From an uncultured Eubacteriales bacterium (lineage in GTDB: Bacteria; Bacillota; Clostridia; Oscillospirales; Oscillospiraceae), in contig USLX01000101.1 of assembly GCA_900555665.1 (NCBI GenBank), positions 1 through 5,156 of the forward strand: DNA of 5,156 bases. The letters run 5' to 3'. A program made the position numbers and the translations under genes. This document shows positions 1 to 5,156 of the stretch, piece after piece (the first letter of the stretch is position 1; every line of letters begins with the position of its first letter). A model generated the notes under the pieces. It had not been told where the DNA came from. It did no database searches and worked only from the letters and a program-made list of their open reading frames with translations.

Positions 1-22
1 GGCGTTCACATAGAGATTTTAC

Positions 23-34
23 GGAGAGAAAGGA
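23..34 (+). promoter_or_regulatory. Ribosome binding site of the surface-protein gene
   Basis: A purine-rich run contains GGAG at 23-26 and AAGGA at 30-34. AAGGA ends seven bases before the ATG at 42, which is normal spacing for a Firmicute Shine-Dalgarno site. It fixes the start at 42 rather than at the in-frame Met codon at 54, which would shorten the charged N-end of the signal peptide. The remaining upstream bases (1-22) are too few to judge a promoter, and I see no clear -10/-35 pair there. Confidence 0.85.
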
Positions 35-41
35 CAAAAGA

Positions 42-116
42 ATGAAAAAGAGAATGTTATCTCTGCTCCTCGCGCTGGTCATGCTGCTGGGCCTGCTCCC
101 GACGGTGGCTCTGGCG
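42..116 (+). other. Sec signal peptide (residues 1-25)
   Basis: The N-end is positively charged (MKKRM). A hydrophobic core rich in Leu, with Val, Met and Ala, covers about residues 6-19. Pro20 follows, then Val-Ala-Leu-Ala, which gives an A-X-A signal peptidase I site with cleavage predicted between Ala25 and Gly26. No lipobox cysteine is present, so this is not a lipoprotein. Its codons are strongly G+C-rich, unlike the domain that follows. Confidence 0.93.
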
Positions 117-3100
117 GGAAATGATGAAGTCCCGGTTGCAGTTTCTGCTGACGGTATCACTTATTCAGTAAGTGCCACGCCAATTACTGGATATGATTTG
201 AATCCTCAGGGCACCACCCCTGACGTGATAAACTGCCCAGTCTTTAAAGTTTCCATCCCGTTGGGTGTGCAGAATGTGTGCTTCACATTGATGGATGCAG
301 CAAAGGACATGAACATTGCCGATTTCACGGACTTTGGCTATAACAAATTTATTGACATGACTTCTGGCAGCGGAAGCATCTCCTTTGACACGCTGATAGA
401 TACCCCGTGGAAGATAGATGTAGATTTTACTCCGGATCATTCGGTCGCTGGCAAGACCACGTTTTTGCTTGAGGAAGGTAAAAGCATTTCAGAGGTCCTT
501 ACAGAAGGAAATACCTTTTCTTACGCAGAATTTAGAAAAAACGAAGTGGGCGCTTTCGGCTTGGTTATTGAGTGGGTGCCGTACGTTCTCAAAGAACAGG
601 ACGGCACACGCTTCTATATTGAGGTGTCGGACCCGCAGAGTGAGATTACTGTCACGCTGAATGATGAAACGGTAAAAAAATACGGCACAATCGTAAAAGA
701 TGGCCTTTACTATCTTGCAGCTGTTGGGGATAAAAAATGTGAATATCTGGATATGCCGGAAGGCAGTTGGCAGGTCGCAGAAGACGGAAAATCTTTGACT
801 TTTTCTGTGACCGATATCCAGATGGTAAATTATGATCTGGCAACCATTGGCGGCGCACCGGTTGGCACTTCGAAATACCAAGACTACGTTGGATATAAGG
901 ATCTCTGGTGCGTTTCCGGCGACTTCACTAACAGCAGAGAGCTGCTTGATATCTTTATCTATTGCAAGGATTCCGGGGTAGAGGCAGACAAAACAGCTCT
1001 GAATGATGAGATTGCCAAGGTCACCGGCGACAATGCTGCGAATTGGTATCAGGAAAACGATCTTTACAATGGCAAAGACACCAGCAAGACTGGCTTCTGG
1101 GCCGAGATGCAGGTGCAGCTGGCCAAGGCGCAGAAGATTGCCAATGGAACAGATGCAAATCAGTCACGAGTTAATCAGGCCACGAGTGATTTGCACGCCG
1201 CCATCGCCAAGCTGATCTCCAAGCAATATGTCAACGCGACGGAGAATTATGAGCGTTTGAACCGCGTAAAAAAGACGGACAAGGGCTATGACCATGTTCC
1301 TACCGGCCCGAACAGCAACAGCAATTTCGAAAAGGCCGACTTTGTGGAAAAGGACTGGACGAAGTTTGAGGCGGCCCTGACCACGGCGCTGGATCAGCTC
1401 AAGGCGCTCTACAACGAGGACGGCACGCCCTCCGCGCGCAACTGGGGCGAGAGCCACGAGGGCACAAAGCCCGCGAACGCCATCACCAATAAGGATCTCG
1501 CCACGGCCCTCGAGAATCTCTACGACGCAGAGGATTCCATGCGCAGACTCAGCGCGTTGGAGAACGCCAAGCAGGCGCGGCAGCTCGCCGCGCGCGTCGA
1601 TGCGGCCTTCCCGGCCACGAAGCAGGGGCAATACAGCGATGAAAGCTGGGCTGCCTTCACCGCCGCCCGCGACAAGGCCCACGCCCTTCTGAGCCAGTAT
1701 CCCACGGAAAACAACATCCCCAACGATACTGTTTCCGGCCAGATCTACAATGCTGCGCGCAGCTATTATGCCGCAGCCTACGGCCTGACCGAACCCGGCG
1801 AGATCACCGTTCATCTCACCATCGGGGACAACTATGGCGCGCTCTATCCCGCCTATGCCATCAAGGACGCGGCGACCGCCACCTTCGACGCGGACGTCAA
1901 GCTCCCGGCCGGGCAGCACAGCTTCAAAGCCCTGACCAACCTCGACGTTCTGAACTGGACTGCCGACCATCAGGCGAATGTCGAAGTTCTGGATATGTTC
2001 TTTGTCAACGGCCAGCTCGTGGCCGATATGGAAGGCAAAGTTGTCTATGGCACGGCATGGCTCAACAGCGAAAAAATGCAGGTGCGCAACGGCGATCGCG
2101 TCGTGATCCTTCATGTTCTCGCGCCAGAGGATTCCTATTATATCTGGCCCATCTACGCAACGCTCAACACCTACCGCAGCTATGTGCAGCTCCTCCGCTT
2201 CACCACGGACGGCAGCCAGCTGAATGCCGCCGAGGGCAAGGCCTTCACGGTCAATGTCGAGACGACGCCCGCCACCTTTGAGGACTATACCAATGTCTGG
2301 CGCGCCGCATCCGGCAAGCAGATCATCGCCTATGGCCCGCGCAATGCCGACGGGACCTATCCCTCCACGCCTCTCCGCACCGGCGCGTTCACCGACGCGA
2401 GCGGCAACGCCAGCGTGACGCTCTACGCCGCGGGCCACTATGTGCTCACCGCCGTGGACACCTCTGAGATGGTACGCGGCAGCAAATTCCCGAACCTCCC
2501 CGGCGGCGCGCGCATGGAGATCGACGTCGCCTCGCAGGCGCAGAGCGAGATGGAAAAGCTCCGCCAGCAGATGCTCACGGATCTCGAAACGCTCTATAAC
2601 CGCTGCGATCAGGGCGCCATGGATATAGACATTACCTATTGGGACGATGATGGCAACGGCAACTGGAAGGAGTTCAAGCTCAACCTGTGGACAAACGCCA
2701 CGGAGGCGTATCACGCCGGAAAAACGGCCATTGCCGAAGCAGAGGCCCTTCTGGCCATGAAGGATGCCTACGCACAGGCAGAGACGGCCATTGAAGATGC
2801 GATCGCCCGTGCGGAGCAGAAGAATAACAGTGCTGTGCAGCTCTATCGGTTCTGCGCCACCCAGCTTCCCACCACGGAGCAGCTCAAGGCAGGCGACGTC
2901 CTTTCCGCAGATATGGAACGCTTCGGCGGCAGCGGCACCTTCAGCGGCGATTCCAATGTAAACGGCAGAAACCTGAAGCAGATCTATGCCGATCTGACCG
3001 ATTACCAGAAGACGCTGCTCACCCCCGCCGAGAATGAGCAGTATCAGACGCTGGATGGGCTTTATCAGAAGTATGCAGCCGGTTCGTTCCACCCGGAAGA

Positions 3101-5156
3101 GCGCACCACCTTCACTGTAACGTACAAATTTGAGGGCCTCTCGCCCGAGCAGATGACCAGCAATGGCAGCCCCAACATGCTCACGGTAGCCGCAAGGAAG
3201 GTTATGCCAACTTCCGATGCCACCGTTACGATCACGCCGGGATCGCCCAAGAACAATCCTCTGACCTATCAGATCGGTCTCAACATGACGCAGGGTTCCA
3301 GCGGCGTGTTCATTTCTACGCGACAAAACACAAACATCGACGAGCTGGACTATGAGGTCTACGACATCCAGATCGAAGGCACCGAGGACTACGAGATCCA
3401 CTGGAATACGACCTTCGGCGTCAGCTTCCGCCGTCACTGGATCGAGTTTAAGAATACCTACGGCTATCGCAATAACATCACGGTCACGATCTACACCCGT
3501 TCCAAGACAGCGGATCTCGAAGGCGTGCGCAACGCGGCCCTCAACGCCCTGAACGCGGCCTATGCCGCCTACGACAAGGACAGCTATTCCAGCGAAAACT
3601 GGACGGCCCTGACCAATGACTACCAGACCGGCCTTTCCGCCATCAAGTCCGCTGCCTCGATCGAAGCCGTAAATCAGGCAAAGGATGCCGCGCTCGCTGC
3701 CATGGCCGCGAGGCCGACCGTCGCCACAACTGGCCTCGGCAAAGTCACCGTCACCATGGAGAATAACACCCGCGCGGACCTCCCCTTCTACGGCGAAGCC
3801 GGGATTCTGGACAGTGTTCAGGTCGATCTCACCGAAGACAGCTCCGTCATGACGGTCATGCTGAGCGCGCTGAAAGACGCGGGCTATGAATGGACCGGAA
3901 CCGGCGGCAGCAAGGGCGGCAATGAGGACGACACGATCACCTATCTCGCCTCGATCTCGAAGAACGAGCAGACCCTTGGCGAGTTCACCGGCAGCAGCGG
4001 CTCCGGCTGGATGATCACCCTGAACGACTGGTTCATCAACGAGGGCGCGCAGGCGTTCTCCGTCAACGCCTCGAATGCAGACTATCGCCTGTCGGACGGC
4101 GACGTGATCCGCTGGATGTACACCGACGACCTCGGCAAGGATCTGAACGGCACTTGGGCCAACGCGAATACGACGCTCGCGTCTCTGACCGCCAGTGGTG
4201 CGACCCTTGCTCCGGACTTTGCGGGCACGACCAACAGCTATACACTGACGCCGGAGGAAGGCCAGACCATCAGCCTGAACCCGGTTGCCGCCAATAAGAA
4301 CTATCAGGTCCGCATCTACCTCAACGGCAAGACCGGAACAAACTGGTATCGCGCGGGCGAGGCCATCCCGGCCAAGGCGGGCGACACCATCTATATCGGC
4401 TGCGGTGACCGCAGCTGGCCCAGCATGAACAAGCAGGGCACGGAAGCCATCGACTATGTCGGCACATGGTACACACTCCGCATTCCCGGCGATGATAGTA
4501 CGGATTATAGTGACCTCGTCAAAGAAACGGAAGCACTGATCGCCTCGATCACGAACTATACCTCCTATAATGAAGTGTTCGGTGAGGAGATCGATGCAGC
4601 CCGGAAATCGTATGACGCACTGCCTGAAGAGGCCAAGCCGTCCGTCAGCAATTACAGCAAACTGACCGCGGCAGAGGAAAAATACGCCCGCCTCAAACAG
4701 ATCAAGGACGCGAAAGAAATGCTGGATGCACTCCCGGTCGTGAAAAACCTCAAAACCTCGGACAAAGCCCAGTTGGAGGCTGCGGCCAAGGCCTATGAAG
4801 ACCTTTCCGAGGCAGACCGGAAGCAGATTCCGACCAATCTCACGGAGAAACTGAAACAGCTGCAGAGCAGAATGTCGGAACTTGAGGTCGAGGAAGTAAT
4901 CAAGGCCATCGATGCGCTTGCCCCTGTTACGAAAGACAGCGGTGCGGCGATCAAGGCTGCAAGGGATGCTTACAACGAGCTGACCGACGCGCAGAAAAAG
5001 CTCGTCACAAACTACGACAAGCTCACTGCTGCCGAAGCCCGCTGGTCTGAGCTGAACCCCATCCCGGCAGGCCAGCCCGCGCAGCTCCCGCAGAACCCGA
5101 ACGCAGGGGAAACCCTTCCGTTCGCAGACGTCAATGCGAACAGCTGGTACTATTCC
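42..5156 (+). CDS. Large modular secreted surface protein with DUF4430, cadherin-like and helical repeats and a probable C-terminal SLH anchor; 3' end outside window
   Basis: The frame is open for 1,705 codons with no stop, so the gene is incomplete at its 3' end; the visible part is roughly 185 kDa. The start is supported by AAGGA seven bases upstream and by a textbook signal peptide directly after the Met. The product should be exported by Sec, cleaved after Ala25 and displayed on the cell wall, because the last residues seen (FADVNANSWYYS) match the beginning of an SLH domain. Between the ends lie an unrecognised beta region, several three-helix spacers, a DUF4430-like domain, a cadherin-like domain and tandem helical repeats. 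I recognise no catalytic motif; adhesion, glycan or small-ligand binding, or a structural role are all possible. Codon use changes near codon 370: the N-terminal part is A+T-richer, while the signal peptide and the rest are G+C-rich at third positions. No LPXTG motif is seen. The coding call is near certain; the exact function is unknown. Confidence 0.96.
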   Translation, partial: MKKRMLSLLLALVMLLGLLPTVALAGNDEVPVAVSADGITYSVSATPITGYDLNPQGTTPDVINCPVFKVSIPLGVQNVCFTLMDAAKDMNIADFTDFGYNKFIDMTSGSGSISFDTLIDTPWKIDVDFTPDHSVAGKTTFLLEEGKSISEVLTEGNTFSYAEFRKNEVGAFGLVIEWVPYVLKEQDGTRFYIEVSDPQSEITVTLNDETVKKYGTIVKDGLYYLAAVGDKKCEYLDMPEGSWQVAEDGKSLTFSVTDIQMVNYDLATIGGAPVGTSKYQDYVGYKDLWCVSGDFTNSRELLDIFIYCKDSGVEADKTALNDEIAKVTGDNAANWYQENDLYNGKDTSKTGFWAEMQVQLAKAQKIANGTDANQSRVNQATSDLHAAIAKLISKQYVNATENYERLNRVKKTDKGYDHVPTGPNSNSNFEKADFVEKDWTKFEAALTTALDQLKALYNEDGTPSARNWGESHEGTKPANAITNKDLATALENLYDAEDSMRRLSALENAKQARQLAARVDAAFPATKQGQYSDESWAAFTAARDKAHALLSQYPTENNIPNDTVSGQIYNAARSYYAAAYGLTEPGEITVHLTIGDNYGALYPAYAIKDAATATFDADVKLPAGQHSFKALTNLDVLNWTADHQANVEVLDMFFVNGQLVADMEGKVVYGTAWLNSEKMQVRNGDRVVILHVLAPEDSYYIWPIYATLNTYRSYVQLLRFTTDGSQLNAAEGKAFTVNVETTPATFEDYTNVWRAASGKQIIAYGPRNADGTYPSTPLRTGAFTDASGNASVTLYAAGHYVLTAVDTSEMVRGSKFPNLPGGARMEIDVASQAQSEMEKLRQQMLTDLETLYNRCDQGAMDIDITYWDDDGNGNWKEFKLNLWTNATEAYHAGKTAIAEAEALLAMKDAYAQAETAIEDAIARAEQKNNSAVQLYRFCATQLPTTEQLKAGDVLSADMERFGGSGTFSGDSNVNGRNLKQIYADLTDYQKTLLTPAENEQYQTLDGLYQKYAAGSFHPEERTTFTVTYKFEGLSPEQMTSNGSPNMLTVAARKVMPTSDATVTITPGSPKNNPLTYQIGLNMTQGSSGVFISTRQNTNIDELDYEVYDIQIEGTEDYEIHWNTTFGVSFRRHWIEFKNTYGYRNNITVTIYTRSKTADLEGVRNAALNALNAAYAAYDKDSYSSENWTALTNDYQTGLSAIKSAASIEAVNQAKDAALAAMAARPTVATTGLGKVTVTMENNTRADLPFYGEAGILDSVQVDLTEDSSVMTVMLSALKDAGYEWTGTGGSKGGNEDDTITYLASISKNEQTLGEFTGSSGSGWMITLNDWFINEGAQAFSVNASNADYRLSDGDVIRWMYTDDLGKDLNGTWANANTTLASLTASGATLAPDFAGTTNSYTLTPEEGQTISLNPVAANKNYQVRIYLNGKTGTNWYRAGEAIPAKAGDTIYIGCGDRSWPSMNKQGTEAIDYVGTWYTLRIPGDDSTDYSDLVKETEALIASITNYTSYNEVFGEEIDAARKSYDALPEEAKPSVSNYSKLTAAEEKYARLKQIKDAKEMLDALPVVKNLKTSDKAQLEAAAKAYEDLSEADRKQIPTNLTEKLKQLQSRMSELEVEEVIKAIDALAPVTKDSGAAIKAARDAYNELTDAQKKLVTNYDKLTAAEARWSELNPIPAGQPAQLPQNPNAGETLPFADVNANSWYYS
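117..974 (+). other. Unrecognised N-terminal extracellular region, mainly beta (residues 26 to about 311)
   Basis: I do not recognise this region. It has short alternating hydrophobic/polar stretches typical of beta strands (for example around residues 66-85, 195-215 and 255-270), many Asp, Gly and Thr, and few long helices. Cysteines lie at residues 65, 80, 233, 290 and 308, five of only eight in the whole visible protein, so disulfides are possible. The coding DNA uses many A/T-ending codons, unlike the signal peptide before it and the modules after about position 1150. Being distal to the probable wall anchor, it could be the outward-facing functional head; that is inference from position only. 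Confidence 0.55.
975..1550 (+). other. Two helical spacer segments (residues about 312-503)
   Basis: The first segment (about 312-397) begins with an Asp/Glu/Ala/Lys-rich helix and ends with the pattern NQATSDLHAAIAKL, which is like the last helix of FIVAR-type three-helix modules. The second (about 398-503) has a helix around FEAALTTALDQLKALY, a polar loop rich in Gly, Asn and Ser, then a helix around DLATALENLYDAEDSM. Both look like stalk spacers rather than catalytic domains. The change to G+C-ending codons occurs inside the first segment. Family membership is by appearance only. Confidence 0.5.
1551..1793 (+). other. FIVAR-like three-helix module (residues 504-584)
   Basis: An Ala/Arg-rich first helix is followed by the hallmark segment QYSDESWAAFTAARDKAHAL. 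This matches the usual Y-[ST]-x-E-S-W-x-x-[FL] start of helix 2 in FIVAR and related three-helix repeats of Gram-positive wall proteins. A third helix around GQIYNAARSYYAAAYGL closes the module. FIVAR-type repeats are extracellular, and some bind glycans or matrix proteins; many simply act as spacers. The same hallmark recurs at residues 1156-1228. Confidence 0.65.
1800..2237 (+). other. Beta domain with DUF4430-like features (residues 587-732)
   Basis: The domain opens with a strand (EITVHLTIGD). It has a central VNG turn (Asn656-Gly657) and a later NGDRVVIL strand (Gly684-Asp685). In DUF4430 domains an Asn turn is followed some 25-30 residues later by a GD-hydrophobic strand, and the clearer DUF4430 domain of this protein at 1231-1372 shows the same spacing. 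The hallmark SGW motif is missing, so this may be a diverged copy or an unrelated beta fold. It follows a FIVAR-like module directly, as the second DUF4430 domain does. Confidence 0.4.
2238..2531 (+). other. Ig-like or transthyretin-like beta-sandwich (residues 733-830)
   Basis: Strand-rich sequence starts at KAFTVNVETTP and continues through GKQIIAYGPRNADG, then GAFTDASGNASVTLYAAGHYVLTA. The pattern of a TDASGNA turn, then a strand, then AAGHYVLTA is typical of small extracellular beta-sandwich modules in which a polar turn precedes an aromatic-containing strand. It probably packs after the preceding beta domain as part of a stalk or binding unit. The family cannot be settled by eye. Confidence 0.5.
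2532..3098 (+). other. Long helical region with possible calcium loop (residues 831-1019)
   Basis: Long amphipathic Ala/Glu/Gln-rich helices cover about residues 831-858, 887-925 and 980-1012. Between the first two lies an acidic loop, Asp868-Asp-Asp-Gly-Asn-Gly873, that fits the first half of an EF-hand-type Dx[DN]x[DN]G calcium loop, although position 12 is Lys rather than Glu or Asp. Cysteines at 855 and 938 are the only two in the middle of the protein. The region reads as a helical spacer or bundle linking two beta regions. Confidence 0.5.
3105..3506 (+). other. Second unrecognised beta region (residues 1022-1155)
   Basis: It starts with TTFTVTYKFEGLSPEQM and ends with FKNTYGYRNNITVTIYTRS, both clear beta-strand stretches. 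The middle has alternating polar/hydrophobic strands and Asn/Gly/Pro turns. Size and pattern suit one Ig- or fibronectin-like extracellular sandwich. I do not recognise the family. The last histidine of the visible protein (His1132) is here. Confidence 0.45.
3507..3725 (+). other. FIVAR-like three-helix module (residues 1156-1228)
   Basis: Helix 1 is Ala/Asn-rich and ends in AAYAAYDKD. The hallmark SYSSENWTALTNDYQTGL opens helix 2, and helix 3 (IEAVNQAKDAALAAMAA) ends at a Pro-Thr linker. This layout is common in wall proteins of gut Oscillospirales. It directly precedes the DUF4430-like domain and matches the module at residues 504-584 in its Y-S-x-E-[SN]-W signature. Confidence 0.75.
3732..4157 (+). 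other. DUF4430 / transcobalamin-C-like domain (residues 1231-1372)
   Basis: The opening strand GKVTVTMEN is followed by VMTVMLSALKDAGYEW, corresponding to the helix-containing part of the fold. The hallmark core is then present: GSGWM (Trp1323), ITLNDWFINEGA (Asn1328), and YRLSDGDVIRWMYTDD (Gly1353-Asp1354, Trp1358). In DUF4430 proteins these elements form a ubiquitin-like beta-grasp related to the C-terminal domain of the cobalamin carriers intrinsic factor and transcobalamin. Bacterial copies are usually extracellular and of unknown ligand, so cobalamin binding cannot be assumed. Confidence 0.82.
4167..4487 (+). other. Cadherin-like beta-sandwich domain (residues 1376-1482)
   Basis: The start TTLASLTASGATLAPDFAGT followed by NSYTLT is the signature of the cadherin-like beta-sandwich family (PF12733 type; usual pattern L-x-x-L-x-[VA]-S-x-G-x-L-x-P-x-F, then Y). 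Strands then run through YQVRIYLNGK and KAGDTIYIGCGD to WYTLRI at the end. Such domains occur in tandem in Firmicute cell-surface proteins. Its C-terminal half is longer than the usual core of about 90 residues, so a little extra sequence may be included. Confidence 0.75.
4512..5057 (+). repeat. Three tandem helical repeats of about 60 residues (residues 1491-1672)
   Basis: Repeat A is residues 1491-1553, B 1554-1613 and C 1614-1672. Each has a first helix ending in a hydrophobic LPxV-like or ApV turn, a second helix of the type IxAAxxxYxxL, and a polar turn leading to a third helix. A and C share SNYSKLTAAE / TNYDKLTAAE near their ends; B is more diverged (TNLTEKLKQL). The repeats are clear in protein but not in DNA, where synonymous sites differ freely, so the duplication is old. 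Such repeats commonly sit just before SLH anchors and probably form a rigid spacer through the wall. Confidence 0.8.
5058..5120 (+). other. Pro/Gln/Asn-rich linker (residues 1673-1693)
   Basis: A short unstructured segment rich in Pro, Gln, Asn, Ala and Gly joins the helical repeats to the putative SLH domain. Linkers of this composition are usual before wall-anchoring domains. It does not contain an LPXTG sortase motif. Confidence 0.75.
5121..5156 (+). other. Start of a probable SLH domain (residues 1694-1705), cut by window edge
   Basis: The last twelve residues read FADVNANSWYYS. SLH domains typically open with F-x-D-[VI]-x-x-x-x-W-[YA], so Phe1694, Asp1696, Val1697 and Trp1702 fall in the expected places. 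SLH repeats, usually three, bind pyruvylated secondary cell-wall polymer and hold proteins on the surface. Only the first motif is visible, so the number of repeats and the protein end cannot be stated. Confidence 0.8.

Noticed and set aside
1..22. Promoter upstream of the gene
   Set aside because: Only a few bases are available before the ribosome site, and no spaced -10/-35 pair is visible.
671..681. Run of seven A residues as a possible frameshift or phase-variation site
   Set aside because: The reading frame continues intact through it, and seven As encoding Lys-Lys is unremarkable in A+T-rich coding sequence.
489..881. Minus-strand open reading frame of 130 codons within the A+T-richer region
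   Set aside because: The opposite plus frame is continuous and part of the secreted protein; the antisense product has no recognisable pattern and I see no convincing ribosome site for it.
1164..3437. Minus-strand open reading frame of 757 codons
   Set aside because: It mirrors the plus-strand gene in exact codon register and is open only because TTA, CTA and TCA are avoided. It begins with GTG, its translation shows no domain pattern, and the plus frame has a signal peptide and recognisable domains across the same DNA.
5085..5126. Possible LPXTG-like sortase signal in the Pro-rich linker (LPQNP, ETLPF)
   Set aside because: Neither fits L-P-x-T-G, no membrane segment or basic tail follows, and the next residues match an SLH domain start instead.
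42..5156. CRISPR array, transposon ends, tRNA or rRNA genes
   Set aside because: The whole stretch is uninterrupted coding sequence; I saw no regularly spaced direct repeats, terminal inverted repeats or RNA gene structure.

Overview
The window is almost entirely one gene. A single plus-strand reading frame opens with ATG at 42 and runs without a stop to the last base (5156). It encodes the first 1,705 residues of a very large secreted surface protein whose C-terminus lies outside the window. No other gene is credible on either strand.

The organism is most likely a Gram-positive, gut-type Firmicute of the Oscillospiraceae/Ruminococcaceae kind. The evidence is a purine-rich Shine-Dalgarno site, a short Lys/Arg-Leu-rich signal peptide ending in ALA, codon use favouring G/C at third positions over most of the gene, and a modular extracellular architecture ending in what looks like an S-layer homology (SLH) domain. 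The taxonomy is inference.

Layout by residue: signal peptide (1-25); an unrecognised, mainly beta N-terminal region (26 to about 311) that is more A+T-rich and contains five of the eight cysteines; three consecutive helical segments (about 312-584), the last FIVAR-like; a beta region of two domains (587-830), the first with features recalling DUF4430; a long helical region with a possible calcium loop (831-1019); a second beta region (1022-1155); a FIVAR-like three-helix module (1156-1228); a DUF4430/transcobalamin-C-like domain (1231-1372); a cadherin-like beta-sandwich domain (1376-1482); three tandem helical repeats of about 60 residues (1491-1672); a Pro/Gln/Asn linker (1673-1693); and the first 12 residues of a probable SLH domain (1694 onward).

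Read together, this is a long stalk-like protein. Beta modules that may bind ligands alternate with helical spacers, and the chain is probably held on the wall by C-terminal SLH repeats. No catalytic motif was found. The most interesting points are the compositional break between the N-terminal region and the rest of the gene, and an apparent internal duplication of a helical module, DUF4430-like domain and beta-sandwich block.
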